Below, one piece after another: positions 54,117 to 63,179 of a stretch of DNA of 64,000 nt. The position numbers and the translations under genes were made by a program. Each line of letters opens with the position of its first letter. The stretch's first letter is position 1. The DNA comes from Streptomyces coelicoflavus (GTDB lineage Bacteria > Actinomycetota > Actinomycetes > Streptomycetales > Streptomycetaceae). The notes below the pieces were generated by a model. That model had not been told where the DNA came from. It saw only the letters and a program-made list of their open reading frames with translations, and searched no databases. The stretch lies in assembly GCF_003112555.1 (NCBI RefSeq), contig NZ_BEWB01000010.1, forward strand, positions 1-64,000. The letters run 5' to 3'.

Positions 54117-55199
54117 TTGAAGCACCGACGCATACCCAGGCGGCGGGCCGCCGTGGTAGGTGCGGGAATCACCGCACTGGTCGCGGCCGGAGTCACCTTG
54201 CAGAGTGCGAACGCCAGCGAGGCCCCGAAGACCGCCGCGCCCGAGACCCTGTCGGTCACGGCGGCCGGAAAGCTCGCCTCCACGCTGATCGGCGACCTCG
54301 GCACCGACGCCGCGGGCACGTACTACGACGCGCAGGCCAAGAGCCTCGTCGTCAACGTGCTCGACCAGGCCGCCGCGCAGACCGTCGAGGAGGCCGGCGC
54401 CAAGGCGAGAGTCGTCGAGAACTCGCTCGCCGACCTGAAGAGCGCGCGCACCACCCTCACCGAGGACGCGACCATCCCGGGCACCTCCTGGGCGACCGAC
54501 CCGACCACCAACAAGGTCGTGGTCACCGCCGACCGCACGGTCTCCAAGGCCGAACTGGCCAAGCTGACCAAGGTGGTCGACGGGCTGGGCGCCAAGGCCG
54601 AGCTCAAGCGCACCAAGGGCGAGTACAAGCCCTTCGTCGCGGGCGGCGACGCCATCACCGGAGGCGGCGGGCGCTGCTCGCTCGGCTTCAACGTGACCAA
54701 GGGCGGCGAGCCGTACTTCATCACCGCGGGACACTGCACCGAGTCCATCTCGACCTGGTCGGACTCCTCCGGGAACGTCATCGGCGAGAACGCGGCGTCC
54801 AGCTTCCCGGACAACGACTACGGCCTGGTCAAGTACACCGCCGACGTGGACCACCCGAGCGAGGTGAACCTCTACAACGGTTCCTCGCAGGCCATCTCGG
54901 GCGCCACCGACGCCACCGTCGGCATGCAGGTGACCCGCAGCGGCTCCACCACCCAGGTGCACGACGGCACGGTCACCGGCCTGGACGCCACCGTGAACTA
55001 CGGCAACGGCGACATCGTCAACGGCCTGATCCAGACCGACGTCTGCGCCGAGCCCGGCGACAGCGGCGGCTCGCTCTTCTCGGGCGACCAGGCCGTCGGC
55101 CTCACCTCCGGCGGCAGCGGCGACTGCACCTCGGGTGGCGAGACCTTCTTCCAGCCGGTGACGGAGGCCCTGTCGGCCACCGGCACGCAGATCGGCTGA
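54117..55199 (+). CDS. sprD: streptogrisin D-like secreted serine protease precursor
   Basis: A 360-residue preproenzyme. The basic N-terminus KHRRIPRRRAAVVG leads to a hydrophobic core and SANAS cleavage region. The propeptide is long (~40-175). The mature S1E domain has TAGHC, NDYGLV and GDSGGS. It is closest in my memory to S. griseus protease D. TTG 54117 is chosen because AGGAGG lies 8 bases upstream. It is paralogous to the sprB-like gene and flanks the ABC-kinase operon from the other side. Confidence 0.9.
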   Translation: MKHRRIPRRRAAVVGAGITALVAAGVTLQSANASEAPKTAAPETLSVTAAGKLASTLIGDLGTDAAGTYYDAQAKSLVVNVLDQAAAQTVEEAGAKARVVENSLADLKSARTTLTEDATIPGTSWATDPTTNKVVVTADRTVSKAELAKLTKVVDGLGAKAELKRTKGEYKPFVAGGDAITGGGGRCSLGFNVTKGGEPYFITAGHCTESISTWSDSSGNVIGENAASSFPDNDYGLVKYTADVDHPSEVNLYNGSSQAISGATDATVGMQVTRSGSTTQVHDGTVTGLDATVNYGNGDIVNGLIQTDVCAEPGDSGGSLFSGDQAVGLTSGGSGDCTSGGETFFQPVTEALSATGTQIG

Positions 55200-55236
55200 G
55201 CCCGCAGCTCCGCCGAGCGGCACCCGCACCACCTGT

Positions 55237-55270
55237 GAAGTCCCGTCCCGCGCGCGAGGGGCGGGACTTC
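55237..55270. terminator. hairpin terminator after the protease gene
   Basis: GAAGTCCCG (55237-55245) pairs with CGGGACTTC (55262-55270), with extra CCC/GGG pairing inside. It lies between the protease stop and the convergent membrane-protein gene. Confidence 0.8.
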
Positions 55271-55317
55271 CGCGTGCGCCCCGGCGCCGGGCGGCGCTTC
55301 TCGCGCGGGTACGGCGG

Positions 55318-56394
55318 TCAGCCGGCCGTCGCCGGCGGCAGCTCCGCCTCCTCCCGTCCGCGGCGCGGCAGTACGGCCGCCAGCATCGTGATCACCGTTC
55401 CCAGGACCGCCCACGCCCACAGCACCAGCAGGGCGGCGGTCACGTCGTTCCCCTTGAAGTAGGCGATCGAGCGGGCCGCCCAGGTGCCCGCGCCCGGCGG
55501 CAGCGCCGGGCCGATCGCCGCCCAGAACGGCGGCAGCAGCGGCAGCGGGAAGGCGCCGCCCGCGCTCGGGTTGCCCGCGATCACCACCAGCAGGATCGCG
55601 AGACCGATGCCGACGATCCCGAAGACGCCCTGGAGGGCGAGCGTGGCGGCGCCCACCGCGAAGGTGATCAGCGCGCCGAGCCCCCACAGGTCCAGCACTC
55701 CGCCGGGCAGCGCGCCCAGGATCGGCCCGACGATCACCGCGCCGCCGAGCCCGCCGACGATCGCGACCAGCGCCATCACGATCAGCCGAATCGCCGCCCG
55801 GCGCGGGTTGGACGGCCGGGCGCCGGTGCTGATCGCCAGGATCGAGGCGCACAGATAGCCGCCGACGCACCAGCCCACGACCAGGTAGAAGGACGACAGC
55901 CCGTTGAAGTCGTGGGGCGAGGCCGGGGCCACGTCGACGGTCCGCGCGGTGCGCTTCTCGGCCTGCTCCGCCTTGCCGACGACGCGCTCCAGGGTGGTGG
56001 CGAGGACGGTGCCGCCGCCGGAGGCGACCAGCAGGGTGTCCTGCCCGCCCCCGGGGTTCACGATCAGGGCGCCGTCGATCTCCCGGTTCATGATCTGCTT
56101 CCGGGCACTCGCCTCGTCGGCCACCGTGCGCGGGTCCAGCGGGGAGCCGGGCAGCCGCTCCAGCCGGTCCACCGTCCGTCCGGCGGCCGCACCGGGCGCG
56201 GCCACCCCGAAGGGCACGTCCTTCGGCCGCGGGTCGTGCAGCGCCCCCACGTAGGAGGCGATGAACAGCAGCTGGAGCGCGATCACGCCGAGCACGAGCA
56301 GGGTGGCCCGCGGGGTGACGGCGTCCCTCACCTCACCGAGGAAGGAGCCGCCTCGCGTGCCGCCTCGCGTACTGGGGCCCGGTGTGTGTGACAT
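55318..56394 (-). CDS. DUF3533/ABC-2-like membrane protein
   Basis: A 358-residue membrane protein: a helix at ~30-55, a periplasmic/extracellular domain (~60-175, with VDRLERLPGSPLDPRTV), and about five helices (180-345). This layout matches YhgE/DUF3533 and ABC-2-type permease subunits that work without an adjacent ATPase. Role unknown. ATG 56394 starts MSHTPGPST; the longer open frame has no coding feel. It is divergent from dnaE2, sharing a 174-base control region. Confidence 0.8.
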   Translation of the reverse strand: MSHTPGPSTRGGTRGGSFLGEVRDAVTPRATLLVLGVIALQLLFIASYVGALHDPRPKDVPFGVAAPGAAAGRTVDRLERLPGSPLDPRTVADEASARKQIMNREIDGALIVNPGGGQDTLLVASGGGTVLATTLERVVGKAEQAEKRTARTVDVAPASPHDFNGLSSFYLVVGWCVGGYLCASILAISTGARPSNPRRAAIRLIVMALVAIVGGLGGAVIVGPILGALPGGVLDLWGLGALITFAVGAATLALQGVFGIVGIGLAILLVVIAGNPSAGGAFPLPLLPPFWAAIGPALPPGAGTWAARSIAYFKGNDVTAALLVLWAWAVLGTVITMLAAVLPRRGREEAELPPATAG

Positions 56395-56497
56395 GTCCCC
56401 ACAGTCCGGGTCGGGGGGTGTTTGCGCAGGTGGGACGGGGCCGAACGGATGTCGTACACACATTCGAGGATGGGGGTATGGTGGGTGGGGTAGCTGG

Positions 56498-56509
56498 GAA
56501 CAGATGTTC
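56498..56509. promoter_or_regulatory. LexA (SOS) box upstream of dnaE2
   Basis: GAACAGATGTTC fits the Gram-positive/actinobacterial LexA consensus GAAC-N4-GTTC exactly. It lies 59 bases before the dnaE2 ATG. DNA damage should induce dnaE2 and its overlapping partner gene. Confidence 0.87.
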
Positions 56510-56568
56510 GATAGTGGCGTTCGGGCCTACGGGGTCATGCGTCGGTTTCATGAGTCGGGAGGTGCGTG

Positions 56569-59500
56569 ATGCCGGGTTTCACGCACCTGCACACCGTCTC
56601 CGGGTTCTCCGCCCGCTACGGCGCCTCCCACCCGGAGCGGCTGGCCGAGCGCGCCGTCGAACGGGGCATGGACGCCCTCGCCCTCACCGACCGCGACACT
56701 CTCGCGGGCACCGTCCGCTTCGCCAAGGCCTGCGCGAAGGCGGGCGTCCGTCCGCTGTTCGGCGCGGAGCTGGCGGTGGCGCCCCCCGAGTCCGGAGCCG
56801 ACCGCACGGACACCTCCGTACGCCGGGACCGGCGCCGTGCCCCCGTGCGCGGCGGCGCCTTCGTCGACGAGTCGGCCCCGCGGGTGACCTTCCTCGCCCG
56901 TGACGGCGCCCGCGGCTGGGCCGATCTGTGCCGCCTGGTCTCCGCCGCCCACACGGCCGAGGGCACCCCGCTGCTGTCCTGGCCCGACAATCACGCCGAC
57001 GGCCTGACCGTCCTGCTCGGCCCCGACTCCGACGTCGGCCGCGCCCTCACCGCGGGCCGCCCCGACCGCGCGGCGCGGCTCCTCGCCCCCTGGCGGGAGG
57101 TCTACGGCGACGCCCTGCGCCTGGAGGCCGTCTGGCACGGCCGCGAGGGCACCGGCCCCGGCTCCCTGCGGCTGGCCTCCCGCACCGTCGGCTTCGCCGC
57201 CGAGCAGGGCGTGCGGCCGGTGCTCTCCAACGCCGTCCGCTACGCCGACCCCGGACAGGGCGAGGTCGCCGACGTCCTGGACGCCGCCCGCCGCCTCGTC
57301 CCGATCGGCGCCACCAAGGAGCTGGACTCCGGCGAGGCCTGGCTCAAGGACGCCGGTGCCATGCGGCACGCCGCCGAGCGGATCGTCGAGTCCGCGGGTT
57401 TCCGGCGCGACACCGCCCACCGCCTGCTGGAGCAGACCCGGGCCACGGCCGCCGAGTGCCTGGTCGACCCCGAGGACGACCTCGGCATGGGCGCCGTCCA
57501 CTTCCCCGAACCGCACCTGGTGGGCGCCGGGCGCCGCACCGCCCAGCGGGCGCTCGCCTCCCGGGCGGCGGCGGGCATGGTGCGGCGCGGCTACGACCGG
57601 CGCCCAGGCCGCCGGGAGTACTGGGAGCGGATGCACCACGAGCTGGACATCATCGCCCACCACGGCTTCGCCTCGTACTTCCTCACCGTCGCCCAGGTCG
57701 TGGACGACGTGCGGCACATGGGCATCCGGGTCGCCGCGCGCGGCTCCGGCGCGGGCTCGCTCGTCAACCACCTGCTCGGCATCGCGCACGCCGACCCGGT
57801 CGAGCACGGGCTGCTGATGGAGCGGTTCCTGTCCAGGGAACGGGTCGTGCTGCCCGACATCGACATCGACGTGGAGTCCGCGCGCCGCCTCGAGGTCTAC
57901 CGCGCGATCATCGGGCGGTTCGGCACCGAGCGGGTCGCCACGGTCGCCATGCCGGAGACGTACCGGGTGCGCCACGCCATCCGCGACGTCGGCGCCGCCC
58001 TGTCCATGGACCCGGCCGAGATCGACCGGGTCGCCAAGTCCTTCCCGCACATCCGCGCCCGCGACGCCCGCGCGGCGCTGGAGGAGCTGCCCGAGCTGCG
58101 GGAACTGGCGGGGGAGCGGGAGCGGTACGGCAAACTCTGGGCGCTGGTCGAGGGCCTGGACGCCCTTCCGCGCGGCGTCGCCATGCACCCCTGCGGCGTC
58201 CTGCTGTCCGACGCCTCCCTGCTCTCCCGTACGCCGGTCATGCCGACCAGCGGCGAGGGCTTCCCGATGGCGCAGTTCGACAAGGACGACGTGGAGGACC
58301 TCGGGCTGCTCAAGCTGGACGTGCTCGGCGTGCGGATGCAGTCGGCGATGGCGCACGCGGTCGCCGAGGTGGAGCGGGCGACGGGGGAGCGGGTCGACCT
58401 GGACGCCGTGCCCGAGGGCGACCCGGCGACGTACCGGATGATCCGGTCCGCCGAGACGCTGGGCTGCTTCCAGATCGAGTCGCCGGGCCAGCGGGACCTG
58501 GTCGGCAGGCTCCAGCCGGCCACCTTCCACGACCTCGTGGTCGACATCTCGCTCTTCCGGCCGGGACCGGTCGCCGCCGACATGGTGCGGCCGTTCATCG
58601 AGGCCCGGCACGGACGGGCGCCGGTGCGCCACCCCCACGAGGACCTGGCGGAGCCGCTGGAGGGCACCTACGGGGTCGTCGTCTTCCACGAGCAGATCAT
58701 CGACATCGTCGCCATCATGACCGGGTGCGGACGCGGCGAGGCGGACCGGGTGCGGCGCGGTCTTTCCGACCCGGAGTCGCAGGGGCGGATCAAGGTGTGG
58801 TTCGCCCAGCACGCGGCGGCGAACGGCTACGACGCGGAAACGATTCAGCGGACCTGGGAGATCGTCGAGGCCTTCGGCAGCTACGGCTTCTGCAAGGCGC
58901 ACGCCGTCGCCTTCGCGGTGCCGACGTACCAGTCGGCGTGGCTGAAGGCCCATCACCCGGCCGCCTTCTACGCGGGCCTGCTCACCCACGACCCCGGCAT
59001 GTACCCCAAGCGGCTGCTGCTGGCGGACGCGCGGCGGCGCGGGGTGCCCATCCTGCCGTTGGACGTGAACAAGTCCGGGGTCGCACACAGGATCGAACTG
59101 GTGCCTGAATCACGGAAAGCGCGGTCACGGAAGCCCGACGCGTGGGGCTTGCGCCTCGCCCTCTCCGACGTGCACGGCATCAGCGAGGCCGAGGCGGGGC
59201 GGATCGCCGAGGGGCAGCCGTACGCCTCCCTGCTCGACTTCTGGGAACGGGCCCGCCCCAGCAGGCCGTTGGCCGGACGGCTCGCCCAGGTCGGCGCGCT
59301 GGACGCGTTCGGCGCCAACCGCCGCGACCTGCAACTGCACCTGACCGAACTGCACCGCGGTGCCCGGGGCGGCCGGGGCGACCAGCTGCCCCTGGCCGGC
59401 GGCCGGAAGACCGCCTCCGCAGGGCTCCCCGACCTCACTTCCGAGGAGAAGCTCAGCGCCGAACTCGGGGTGCTCTCCATGGACGCCTCGCGCAACCTGA

Positions 59501-60117
59501 TGGACGACCACCGCACCTTCCTGCGCGAACTGGGCGTGGTGTCGGCCAAGCGGCTGCGCGAGGCGCGGCACGGGGAGACGGTGCTGGTCGCGGGCGCCAA
59601 GGCGGCCACCCAGACCCCGCCGATCCGCTCCGGGCGGCGCGTCATCTTCTCCACCCTCGACGACGGCTCGGGACTGGTCGACCTCGCCTTCTTCGACGAC
59701 TCGCACGACACCTGCGCGCACACCGTCTTCCACTCCTGGCTGCTGCTGGTGCGCGGGGTGGTGCAGCGGCGCGGCCCGCGCAGCCTCAGCGTGGTCGGCT
59801 CCGCCGCCTGGAACCTCGCCGATCTGCTGGAGGTGCGCCGGGAGGAGGGCCTGGAGGGCGTCGCCGCCCGGCTGGCCGCAGCGGGCGGAAGCCGTGAGGG
59901 CGACGACCCGGAGGGCGGCCCGGCGCGCCGCCGCCTCGCCGGTTCGGACGGACAACCCGCGCCGGCCGGCTCCGCGGCCCAGGACCCGATGGAGCAGCGG
60001 AGGATCCGCATGTCCACCGGGTACGAGATGCACCCCTGGGCCGATCTGCGCCCCGCGGGCGAAGGGCCCGCGGTCGGAAGGAAGTTGTGGCACCAGAGTC
60101 CGGGGAGTGCGGGATGA
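56569..60117 (+). CDS. dnaE2: error-prone DNA polymerase III alpha subunit, DnaE2/ImuC type
   Basis: A 1182-residue C-family polymerase. The N-terminal PHP domain begins FTHLHTVSGFSARYGASHPERL. The palm has the active-site VLPDIDIDVES acidic motif and KLDVLGVRMQSAMAHAV. A C-terminal OB fold (VIFSTLDDGSGLVDLAFFDD) follows. The GASHPE variant and lack of a nearby replication context suggest DnaE2, which does mutagenic lesion bypass with ImuB. ATG 56569 has GGGAGGTG 5 bases upstream. The stop overlaps the next gene by four bases. Confidence 0.94.
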   Translation: MPGFTHLHTVSGFSARYGASHPERLAERAVERGMDALALTDRDTLAGTVRFAKACAKAGVRPLFGAELAVAPPESGADRTDTSVRRDRRRAPVRGGAFVDESAPRVTFLARDGARGWADLCRLVSAAHTAEGTPLLSWPDNHADGLTVLLGPDSDVGRALTAGRPDRAARLLAPWREVYGDALRLEAVWHGREGTGPGSLRLASRTVGFAAEQGVRPVLSNAVRYADPGQGEVADVLDAARRLVPIGATKELDSGEAWLKDAGAMRHAAERIVESAGFRRDTAHRLLEQTRATAAECLVDPEDDLGMGAVHFPEPHLVGAGRRTAQRALASRAAAGMVRRGYDRRPGRREYWERMHHELDIIAHHGFASYFLTVAQVVDDVRHMGIRVAARGSGAGSLVNHLLGIAHADPVEHGLLMERFLSRERVVLPDIDIDVESARRLEVYRAIIGRFGTERVATVAMPETYRVRHAIRDVGAALSMDPAEIDRVAKSFPHIRARDARAALEELPELRELAGERERYGKLWALVEGLDALPRGVAMHPCGVLLSDASLLSRTPVMPTSGEGFPMAQFDKDDVEDLGLLKLDVLGVRMQSAMAHAVAEVERATGERVDLDAVPEGDPATYRMIRSAETLGCFQIESPGQRDLVGRLQPATFHDLVVDISLFRPGPVAADMVRPFIEARHGRAPVRHPHEDLAEPLEGTYGVVVFHEQIIDIVAIMTGCGRGEADRVRRGLSDPESQGRIKVWFAQHAAANGYDAETIQRTWEIVEAFGSYGFCKAHAVAFAVPTYQSAWLKAHHPAAFYAGLLTHDPGMYPKRLLLADARRRGVPILPLDVNKSGVAHRIELVPESRKARSRKPDAWGLRLALSDVHGISEAEAGRIAEGQPYASLLDFWERARPSRPLAGRLAQVGALDAFGANRRDLQLHLTELHRGARGGRGDQLPLAGGRKTASAGLPDLTSEEKLSAELGVLSMDASRNLMDDHRTFLRELGVVSAKRLREARHGETVLVAGAKAATQTPPIRSGRRVIFSTLDDGSGLVDLAFFDDSHDTCAHTVFHSWLLLVRGVVQRRGPRSLSVVGSAAWNLADLLEVRREEGLEGVAARLAAAGGSREGDDPEGGPARRRLAGSDGQPAPAGSAAQDPMEQRRIRMSTGYEMHPWADLRPAGEGPAVGRKLWHQSPGSAG

Positions 60118-61082
60118 CGATCCTCTGCGTACGTTTCCAGCTGCCGCCGACGCGGGAGGCGGCCCTGCCCGAACTGCTCGGACTGCTCGAGGAGTTCACG
60201 CCGGTCGTCGAGGCGCTGCCGCCCGACGGCGCGCTGGCCGACCTGCGCGGCGCCGAACGGTACTTCGGGCGCGACGCCGTGGAGCTGGCCTCCGTGCTCC
60301 GGGTGCGCGCCCTCGCGCTGTACGGCGTGGACTGCGTGATCGGCGCCGGGCCCGGCCCGATGCTGGCCCGCATGGCCCTGCGCGACGCCCGGCCGGGACT
60401 GACCCGTGCGGTGCCCGGCGGCGGGGAGCGCGACTTCCTCGCAGCCAAGCCCGTCGCCGCGCTGCCCGGTGTCGGCACCGCGACCGCCCGCACCCTGTGC
60501 GAGTACGGCCTCGACACCCTCGGCCGGGTCGCCGCCGCGCCGCTGTCCACGCTCCAGCGCCTGGTCGGCGCGAAGGCGGGCCGCGAACTGCACGAGAAGG
60601 CCCAGGGCGTCGACCGCGGCCGGGTCGTCCCCAACGGCGTCTCCCGGTCCCTGGCCGCGGACCGCCCCTTCGACCGCGACGAACTCGACCCGGACCGCCA
60701 CCGCCGCGCCCTGCTCTCGGCCGCCGGGGACCTGGGCGCCCGGCTGCGTGCCGTGGACAAGGTCTGCCGCACCCTCACCCTCACCGTCCGCTACGCCGAC
60801 CGGTCGGCCACCACCCGCAGCCGCACCCTGTCCGAACCGACCGCGCACTCGGCGGCCCTGACCCGGACCGCCTACGACCTGTACGAGTCGCTCGGCCTCC
60901 AGCGCGCCCGGGTCCGCTCCCTCGCCCTGCGCGCCGAGAGCCTCACGTCCGCCGAACACGCCTCCCACCAGCTGACCTTCGACCCCGTGGACGAGAAGGT
61001 CCGCCGGATCGAGGAGGTCGCGGACCGCGCGCGGGCGAAGTTCGGGCCGCGGGCGGTGATACCGGGGTCCCTGGCGGCATGA
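60114..61082 (+). CDS. truncated, apparently inactive Y-family polymerase (ImuB-like)
   Basis: A 322-residue Y-family homologue that starts inside the palm: EFTPVVEALPPDGALADLRGAERYFG aligns with DinB TPLVEPLSIDEAYLDVTGS, so the fingers part and the first catalytic motif (DMD) are missing, and the SIDE Glu is Gly. The thumb (LPGVGTATARTLCEYGLDTL) and little-finger regions are kept, with a clamp-binding-like QLTFD near residue 290. It lacks two of three catalytic acids, as in ImuB, which links DnaE2 to the clamp. ATG 60114 overlaps dnaE2 (ATGA). Confidence 0.88.
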   Translation: MTILCVRFQLPPTREAALPELLGLLEEFTPVVEALPPDGALADLRGAERYFGRDAVELASVLRVRALALYGVDCVIGAGPGPMLARMALRDARPGLTRAVPGGGERDFLAAKPVAALPGVGTATARTLCEYGLDTLGRVAAAPLSTLQRLVGAKAGRELHEKAQGVDRGRVVPNGVSRSLAADRPFDRDELDPDRHRRALLSAAGDLGARLRAVDKVCRTLTLTVRYADRSATTRSRTLSEPTAHSAALTRTAYDLYESLGLQRARVRSLALRAESLTSAEHASHQLTFDPVDEKVRRIEEVADRARAKFGPRAVIPGSLAA

Positions 61083-61098
61083 GCCCTCCGCCCGCCGG

Positions 61099-61473
61099 TC
61101 AGTTGGCCCACGGGGGAGTGAGGCGGGTGCCGTCGGCCAGCTCCGCCGTCAGGCCCACGGAGGTGGTGACCCAGGAGGTCGCGGTCCGGTCGGTGGGGTT
61201 CTCGACGGCGAGGGTCGCCCCGGAGCCGATGATCACGGTGTCGCCCGCGGTGATGTGCTCGGTGCGGCCGTCGAGGGTGATCAGCAGCTCGCCGGTGAGC
61301 AGGTGGAAGACCTCCTCCCGGTCGACGGTGTGCGCGGGCGCCTTCGTCCCCGCCGGGATCTCGCCCCGCCAGGCGCACAGCTCCCTGCTGCCGGTGCGGG
61401 GACTGGCGTACGAGACGAAACGGGCGCCGTGGATCTCGTGGGTGACGCCTTCGGACGAGCGGACGACGCGCAT
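61099..61473 (-). CDS. cupin-domain protein
   Basis: A 124-residue single-cupin protein. It has EIPAGTKAPAHTVDREEVFHLLTGELLITLDG, in which the His/Glu pattern of the cupin metal site is partly kept, then a second strand pair (GDTVIIGSGATLAVENPT). It may be an enzyme or ligand binder. ATG 61473 has GAGGAGC 6 bases upstream. It is divergent from a MarR gene, with three operator sites between. Confidence 0.85.
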   Translation of the reverse strand: MRVVRSSEGVTHEIHGARFVSYASPRTGSRELCAWRGEIPAGTKAPAHTVDREEVFHLLTGELLITLDGRTEHITAGDTVIIGSGATLAVENPTDRTATSWVTTSVGLTAELADGTRLTPPWAN

Positions 61474-61495
61474 GGCGGGCTCCTCGGAACATGTG

Positions 61496-61556
61496 GTCAA
61501 GTAGCTTGACTACTTTTGTCGTCCTTATGGTCAAGCTGCTTGACCAATGTGTCAAG
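61496..61556. promoter_or_regulatory. three MarR-type operator sites
   Basis: GTCAAG-TAG-CTTGAC (61496-61510) and TGGTCAAG-CTG-CTTGACCA (61528-61546) are perfect inverted repeats, and a lone GTCAAG half-site is at 61551-61556. All share the GTCAAG arm. They sit between the divergent cupin and MarR genes, so MarR probably represses both. Confidence 0.88.
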
Positions 61557-61573
61557 GGTGTTTCAATGCCCCC

Positions 61574-62020
61574 GTGCAGAACTCCGACGCCATGGCCCTG
61601 ACCGCCGCCCTGCTCGCCGCGGCCGGCGGACTGACGCAGCGCATCCACGAGGGCGTCGTCGCCCGCGGCTTCGAGGGTGTGCGGCCCGCGCACGGGTTCG
61701 CCTTCACCCGGCTCGCCCCGGACGGCGCGACCGTCACCGACCTGGCCGCGCACCTCGGGACGACCAAGCAGGCCGCCAGTCAGCTGGTCGAGGAACTGGT
61801 CCGCAAGGGGTACGTCGAGCGCCGGCCGCACCCCGCCGACGCGCGCGCCCGGCTCGTCGTGCTGACGGAGGCCGGATGGGCCTGCACGCGGGCCGCGGAG
61901 GAGGCGGCGGCGGAGGCCGTCGGCGCCTGGGCCGGGGTGCTCGGCGAGGACGGGGTGCGTGCGCTGCGCGACGGGCTGCTGCGGGTGGCGCCGGGCGGGC
62001 CGATCCGTCCCGCCTGGTGA
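61574..62020 (+). CDS. MarR family transcriptional regulator
   Basis: A 148-residue winged-helix regulator: FAFTRLAPDGATVTDLAAHLGTTKQAASQLVEELVRKGYVERRPHPADARARLVVLTEAGW contains the recognition helix, wing and DxRxRLV signature. It is divergent from the cupin gene, with operator sites between, so it is likely a repressor of that gene and of itself. GTG 61574 has no clear ribosome site; a later ATG 61592 is also possible. The inducer is unknown. Confidence 0.92.
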   Translation: MQNSDAMALTAALLAAAGGLTQRIHEGVVARGFEGVRPAHGFAFTRLAPDGATVTDLAAHLGTTKQAASQLVEELVRKGYVERRPHPADARARLVVLTEAGWACTRAAEEAAAEAVGAWAGVLGEDGVRALRDGLLRVAPGGPIRPAW

Positions 62021-62200
62021 ACCCGGTCCGCCGTCACCTGCGGCGTCGGCGTCGGCGGTTATCGCTGGAAGTTTTTACTGACGCGTAACTTCACACTTGC
62101 ACTACTCGCCCGTAACTTGACGGGTGAACAGCATCCCGTGATCCGGATCACAGGGCATCCCTGCCGTCGCAACTCCCCCGATCCGCAAGGAGATCACCCG

Positions 62201-63073
62201 ATGCTGCCCTGGAACCGGATATTCAGACCGCTGGCCGCGCTGCTGCTGGCCGTCGCGGTCGCCCTCGTCCCCACCGTCACCGCCACCGCCGCCCCCACCG
62301 CGGACGCCCGCCCCGGCTCCGGCTGGAACGACTACACCTGCGAGCCCTCCGCCGCCCATCCCCGTCCCGTCGTCCTGGTCCACGGCACCTTCGGGAACTC
62401 CGTCGACAACTGGCTGGGTCTCGCGCCCTACCTGAAGAACCGCGGCTACTGCGTCTTCTCCCTGGACTACGGCCAACTGCCCGGGGTCCCGCTCTTCAAC
62501 GGACTCGGCCCGGTCGAGAAGTCGGCCGGGCAACTGGCCGCCTACGTCGACAAGGTGCTCACCGCGACCGGCGCCGCCGAGACCGACCTCGTCGGCCACT
62601 CGCAGGGCGGCATGATGCCCCGCTACTACCTCAAATTCCTCGGCGGGGCCGACAAGGTGAACGCCCTGGTCGGCATAGCGCCCAGCAACCACGGCACCAC
62701 CCTGTCCGGCCTCACCCGGCTGCTGCCGTACTTCCCCGGCGTCGAGGACCTGCTGAACGAGCACACCCCCGCCCTCGCCGACCAGATCGTCGGCTCGGAC
62801 GTCCTCACCGAGCTCAACGCGGGCGGCGACACCGTGCCCGGCGTGCGCTACACCGTCCTCGCCACGAAGTACGACGAGGTGGTCACGCCGTACCGCAGCC
62901 AGTTCCTCGACGGTCCCGGGGTGCGCAACGTCCTGCTCCAGGACCTGTGCCCGCTCGACTTCTCCGAGCACCTGGCGATCGGGCTGTTCGACCGGATCGC
63001 CTTCCACGAGGTGACCAACGCCCTGGACCCGGCGCACGCCACGCCCACCACCTGCGCCTCGGTCTTCGGCTGA
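62201..63073 (+). CDS. secreted lipase/esterase, alpha/beta hydrolase
   Basis: A 290-residue extracellular lipase. Signal peptide residues ~1-34 (basic start, LAALLLAVAVALVPTV core, TATAAP cleavage). The mature domain begins with PVVLVHGTFGNS, and the nucleophile Ser is in GHSQGG; Asp in TKYDEVV and His in FHEVTNA complete the triad. It resembles the class of Streptomyces lipases that cleave short-chain esters. ATG 62201 has AAGGAG 8 bases upstream. Confidence 0.93.
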   Translation: MLPWNRIFRPLAALLLAVAVALVPTVTATAAPTADARPGSGWNDYTCEPSAAHPRPVVLVHGTFGNSVDNWLGLAPYLKNRGYCVFSLDYGQLPGVPLFNGLGPVEKSAGQLAAYVDKVLTATGAAETDLVGHSQGGMMPRYYLKFLGGADKVNALVGIAPSNHGTTLSGLTRLLPYFPGVEDLLNEHTPALADQIVGSDVLTELNAGGDTVPGVRYTVLATKYDEVVTPYRSQFLDGPGVRNVLLQDLCPLDFSEHLAIGLFDRIAFHEVTNALDPAHATPTTCASVFG

Positions 63074-63110
63074 CGGGAGACCCGGGTGCTCCGGCGCCCC
63101 GGCGCACGTC

Positions 63111-63153
63111 ACGCGGGGTCCGCCCGGCCTGAGCCGCCGGACGGACCCCGCGT
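63111..63153. terminator. hairpin terminator between lipase and LPMO genes
   Basis: ACGCGGGGTCCG (63111-63122) pairs with CGGACCCCGCGT (63142-63153), with a short inner hairpin in the loop. It lies between the convergent stops at 63073 and 63180. Confidence 0.85.
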
Positions 63154-63179
63154 TCCCCCGCGTTCCCCCGAGTTTTGGG

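Noticed and set aside
56433..56475. Second SOS-like site near ATTCGAGG and CGAACGG
   Set aside because: The halves do not form GAAC-N4-GTTC. Only the 56498-56509 site fits.
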